Assembly (NCBI RefSeq): GCF_002723615.1 | Contig: NZ_KZ304955.1 | Span: forward strand, 62,001-126,000 | DNA length: 64,000 nt | Direction of reading: 5' to 3' | From: Limimaricola cinnabarinus | GTDB taxonomy: Bacteria; Pseudomonadota; Alphaproteobacteria; Rhodobacterales; Rhodobacteraceae | Part shown: piece by piece, positions 59,857-64,000 of the stretch | Numbering within the stretch: the stretch's first letter is position 1 | Layout: each line of letters begins with the position of its first letter | Position numbers and translations under genes: made by a program | The notes under the pieces: model-generated | The model's input: the letters and a program-made list of their open reading frames with translations, nothing else | Database searches by the model: none | Told to the model about the DNA's origin: nothing

Positions 59857-60951
59857 TCAGGCGGCGGCGCGGTCCCCTGCCCCGTGCAGCAGCAGCCGGA
59901 TGATGTCGGAACGGGTCAGGATGCCGACCAGCCGCTCGTTATGCACCACCGGGATGACCTCGCTGCCCTGCGCCGCCAGCCGGTGCAGCAGCGCGCCGAC
60001 CGGCATGTCCTGCGGCACCGCCCGCGCGGCGGGCCGCATCACCTGCGATACGTTGCGGCGCGGCGAACGGGGCCCGAAGACCAGCGGGCGCCCTTGGGCC
60101 GCCACGGCATCGAGCAGGTCGGCCTGCAGCACGATGCCGCGCAGCGTCATGTCCTCTTCGACGACGGGCAGGCTCTTGATCGCGTGGCGGCGAAACAGCC
60201 GCGCCGCCTCCGGCAGCGGCGTGTCGGGCCGCACGGTGATCAGCCCGGTGGTCATGATGTCGGCGCAGCTCGTGCCGTCGAACCGGTGCCGGGCCGCCTC
60301 CGCCTGCGCCGCCGCCAGCATCCGGCCGAGATCCACCACGCCGAGATTGGTCGATTGGTTGAACCGGTCGAGCAGCGCGCCGAGCTGCGCCTCAGTCAGG
60401 CCGAGCGGCGGCGCGGGGTCCTCCGTCGTTTCCGGCTGGCGGAAGGGATAGACCCGCCCCGTGGCGCGGTTGTAGAGCACGGCGGCGAGCACCAGCGCCG
60501 CCGTGGCCAGCCCCACCGGCATGAGCGCGAAGAGCGGCCCCGCCTCCAGCGCCGGCCCCGGTTCGAGCGCGGTCAGCAGCGCCACCGCGCCGCCGGGCGG
60601 GTGCAGCGCCCGCAAGAGCATCATCACGCTGATCGCCGCCCCGACGGCCAGGGCGGCCGACCAGGGCGCGGGAACGACCCGGACCGTCGCCAGCGCGACG
60701 AGTGCCGCCGCCATGTTGCCGACCACCGCCGACCATGGCTGGGCCAGCGGCGAGTTCGGAACGCAGAAGACCAGCACGGCCGTCGCCCCCAGGGGGGCGA
60801 CGAGATAGAGCGAGGACAGGCCGAGCCGGGCCGCCACCGCCACCCCGAGGGCGCAAAGCCCGATCCCCAGAAGCGCGCCGAGGCCCGCGCGCAGGGCCTC
60901 GATCCCGTGAAACGCCGGAAGCGCCGGGTAGAGATGATGCCATGCCCGCAT
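59857..60951 (-). CDS. HPP family membrane protein with two CBS domains
   Basis: 364 residues. The N-terminal half (about 15-165) has four to five membrane helices and the family motif LRALHPPGGAVALLTAL. The C-terminal half holds a CBS pair: CADIMTTGLITVRPDTPLPE, FRRHAIKSLPVVEEDMTLRG and VSQVMRPAARAVPQDMPVGA, IPVVHNERLVGILTRSDIIR. HPP proteins are found in bacteria and plastids and have been linked to nitrite movement; the CBS pair may sense adenine nucleotides. AGGAGG precedes the ATG. It is convergent with nanA and has no evident link to it. Confidence 0.88.
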   Translation of the reverse strand: MRAWHHLYPALPAFHGIEALRAGLGALLGIGLCALGVAVAARLGLSSLYLVAPLGATAVLVFCVPNSPLAQPWSAVVGNMAAALVALATVRVVPAPWSAALAVGAAISVMMLLRALHPPGGAVALLTALEPGPALEAGPLFALMPVGLATAALVLAAVLYNRATGRVYPFRQPETTEDPAPPLGLTEAQLGALLDRFNQSTNLGVVDLGRMLAAAQAEAARHRFDGTSCADIMTTGLITVRPDTPLPEAARLFRRHAIKSLPVVEEDMTLRGIVLQADLLDAVAAQGRPLVFGPRSPRRNVSQVMRPAARAVPQDMPVGALLHRLAAQGSEVIPVVHNERLVGILTRSDIIRLLLHGAGDRAAA

Positions 60952-61293
60952 CCGAACCTCCTGACCGCCCGAAAACCGGGCAACTGCGAGGCCCTATGCC
61001 CCAGAAACGGGCGGTGATGAAACGCCCGCGGGGCAGGAAAAGGAGATCGTTCCTGCCGCAGGCCGGATGGAAGAACATCCATGCCGGGCGGGCTCTCGAA
61101 GCCGTCATGCGATCCGCATCGCGCTTGCGGGCCGGCCGGGACCGAAACCCCGTCGCATGAGATGCCGGCCTTGCCCGGCCGGTCGTTTCACCGCGGCAGG
61201 CGGCCGCGCGGCCGACCGCCACCGCGTCCGGTCGCAGGTGCCGAAGACCGGTCGCGGTCCCCTCCCTGCGGCCGAAGGCGAGCGCTGGGGCGG
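60952..61293. other. Intergenic stretch without a supported gene
   Basis: 342 bases between the HPP-CBS gene start and the gdhA stop. It contains the AGGAGG site of the HPP gene at its left edge. I see no convincing reading frame, RNA, repeat or T-run terminator; small frames here have composition like shadow frames. Confidence 0.5.
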
Positions 61294-62787
<1,494 letters not shown>

Positions 62788-62909
62788 TCATGCGGGCGGC
62801 TGCCGCAAGCGATGCGGGGCTGGCGAAGACCGCGCATCAGGGCCGCGCGCTTTGGTCGCATTCGGCCATATCCGCTGCCGGGGCAAGGGTTGGAGGCGCA
62901 AGGTGCGGC

Positions 62910-63968
62910 TTATGCGAGGCTTTCCGCCAAGGCGAGCCGGGCCGCGCGCGCCGCGCCGAGCACGCCCGCGCGGTTGCCGAGCGCGCTGACATGGCAGTCC
63001 GGCGGCTCCGGCATGCAGCGCGCCAGCGCCGCCGCCAGCCGCTCCTGCAGCTCGGGGCGCGAGCCGATGCTGCCGCCGAAGATCACCCGCGACGGGTCAA
63101 TCACCGCGCAGACCGACAGCACCGCCTGCGCGAGCTTCGCGGCCAGCCCGTCGAGCACGGCGGCGAAGGCCGGATCGCCGGGCCGTTCGAACAGCTCGCG
63201 CAGATTGCCGGGCGCCGTGCCGCCCCCGGCGGCATAGGCCGCGCGCAGCGCGGCGCTGGAGATCACGCTTTCCAGCGCGCCGCTGGCATGGGTGGCCGGG
63301 TCGAACGGGTCGGCGCCGATCGGCAGCGCCGCGATCTCGCCCGCCGCACCATGCGCGCCGCGCAACAGCCGGCCATGCACCATCGCGCCCATGCCGATCC
63401 CGGTGCCGAGCGCGATGAACACCACGTTCTCGCGCCCCCGCCCGTGGCCGAGCCAGCTTTCGCCCAGCACCGCCATGTTGACGTCGTTCTCGACCGCCAC
63501 CGGCAGGCCGAGCGCGCGACCGATCACGTCGCGCAGGTCGCGGCCCTCCAGGTCCGAGACGTTGGGGGCGCGGTGCAGCCGGCCGCTGCGCGGATCGACC
63601 GCGGCGGGCAGGCCGATGCCGGCGGCACGCAGCCGGTCCGGCGCGACCTGCGCGCGCTCCAGAAGCGCGGTCTTCTGGGCGCGGAGCTGTTCGACCACGG
63701 CCAGCCCGCCCTCGGGCGCGGTCGGCGCCTTCACCTCGGCCAGAACGCGGCCCGACAGGTCGCACAGCACGGATTGCGCCTTGGTGCCGCCGATGTCGCT
63801 GCCCATCAGCAACGCGGCGTCGTCGCGCAGCCCGCCCTCCGGGCCGGTCCAGTCGGTGAGGTCCTCCGGCGCCGGTCCCGCCTCACCCTCTGCCAGCGCC
63901 GCGCGCAGCCACCGGCGCGCCGGGGCCGACAATCCGGCGGCGTCGAGCCGCCCCGGCAGCGCCGTCAT
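62910..63968 (-). CDS. ROK family sugar kinase or regulator with N-terminal extension
   Basis: 352 residues. The ROK core starts at about residue 55: LLMGSDIGGTKAQSVLCDLS, then AVENDVNMAVLGESWLGHGR, VFIALGTGIGMGAMVHG, GAAGEIAALPIGADP and RVIFGGSIGSRPELQERL. The zinc-binding cysteine cluster is absent. The 54-residue extension before the core is not a recognisable DNA-binding helix-turn-helix, so a kinase is favoured over a NagC-type repressor. A start at the internal ATG 63806 (MGSDIGGTK) would give a normal-length kinase. The substrate and the operon (beyond the window) are unknown. Confidence 0.8.
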   Translation of the reverse strand: MTALPGRLDAAGLSAPARRWLRAALAEGEAGPAPEDLTDWTGPEGGLRDDAALLMGSDIGGTKAQSVLCDLSGRVLAEVKAPTAPEGGLAVVEQLRAQKTALLERAQVAPDRLRAAGIGLPAAVDPRSGRLHRAPNVSDLEGRDLRDVIGRALGLPVAVENDVNMAVLGESWLGHGRGRENVVFIALGTGIGMGAMVHGRLLRGAHGAAGEIAALPIGADPFDPATHASGALESVISSAALRAAYAAGGGTAPGNLRELFERPGDPAFAAVLDGLAAKLAQAVLSVCAVIDPSRVIFGGSIGSRPELQERLAAALARCMPEPPDCHVSALGNRAGVLGAARAARLALAESLA

Positions 63969-64000
63969 CGCCTGCGGCCGAGCGACCGCTCGGTCTTTCG

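Overview
The window is very G+C-rich, densely coded DNA with short gaps, frequent ATGA/TGATG start-stop overlaps and many GTG starts. Gene content (carnitine dehydrogenase-thioesterase fusion, DUF3726, ECF-linked sulfite dehydrogenase, sialate TRAP system, LacI/SorC/DeoR-controlled sugar ABC operons) points to an alphaproteobacterium of the Rhodobacteraceae, possibly a large catabolic replicon or island; the genus cannot be fixed from sequence alone. I saw no rRNA, tRNA, CRISPR array, phage gene or insertion sequence.

Layout. (1) 1-9101: an inositol-type module: truncated iolD on the minus strand, then two Gfo/Idh/MocA oxidoreductases around an IolE-like protein, a LacI regulator and a binding protein-permease-ATPase importer. 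The same palindromic operator lies before the enzyme genes and before the transporter. (2) 9271-18702: a carnitine module: GlxA-type AraC regulator, 3-dehydrocarnitine cleavage enzyme, dipeptide-type ABC importer, L-carnitine dehydrogenase fused to a hotdog thioesterase, and an esterase that may release carnitine from acylcarnitines. (3) 18839-32250: an erythritol-type polyol locus: eryD-A-B-C, a ribose-type ABC importer, two DeoR regulators, tpiA/rpiB isozymes and a lumazine synthase behind an FMN riboswitch. (4) 32394-39797: transketolase, fructose-bisphosphatase, class II aldolase and a second polyol kinase/FAD-dehydrogenase pair, probably one operon behind a TGTGAT operator array. (5) 39926-42827: ECF sigma, anti-sigma, cytochrome c and a sulfite dehydrogenase. 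(6) 43007-50945: a poorly understood operon (DUF3726 protein, 567-residue unknown protein, BCCT transporter, atypical M19 dipeptidase, aldehyde dehydrogenase) with a LysR regulator and a Rid protein. (7) 51022-53169: glutathione-dependent formaldehyde dehydrogenase with a divergent LysR gene. (8) 53166-59755: sialic acid catabolism (nanR-siaPQM-nanE-nanK, divergent nanA) ending in what look like collapsed nagB and nagA remnants. (9) 59857-63968: HPP-CBS membrane protein, glutamate dehydrogenase and a ROK protein.

Together the genes form a set of separate import-and-degrade modules for inositols, carnitine, polyols, a putative betaine-like compound and sialic acid. Each carries its own regulator, and products feed central metabolism as triose and tetrose phosphates, acetoacetate plus glycine betaine, or GlcNAc-6-phosphate. 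The least explained part is region 6. The formaldehyde dehydrogenase next to it and the M19 dipeptidase inside it suggest, but do not prove, breakdown of an N-methylated substrate.
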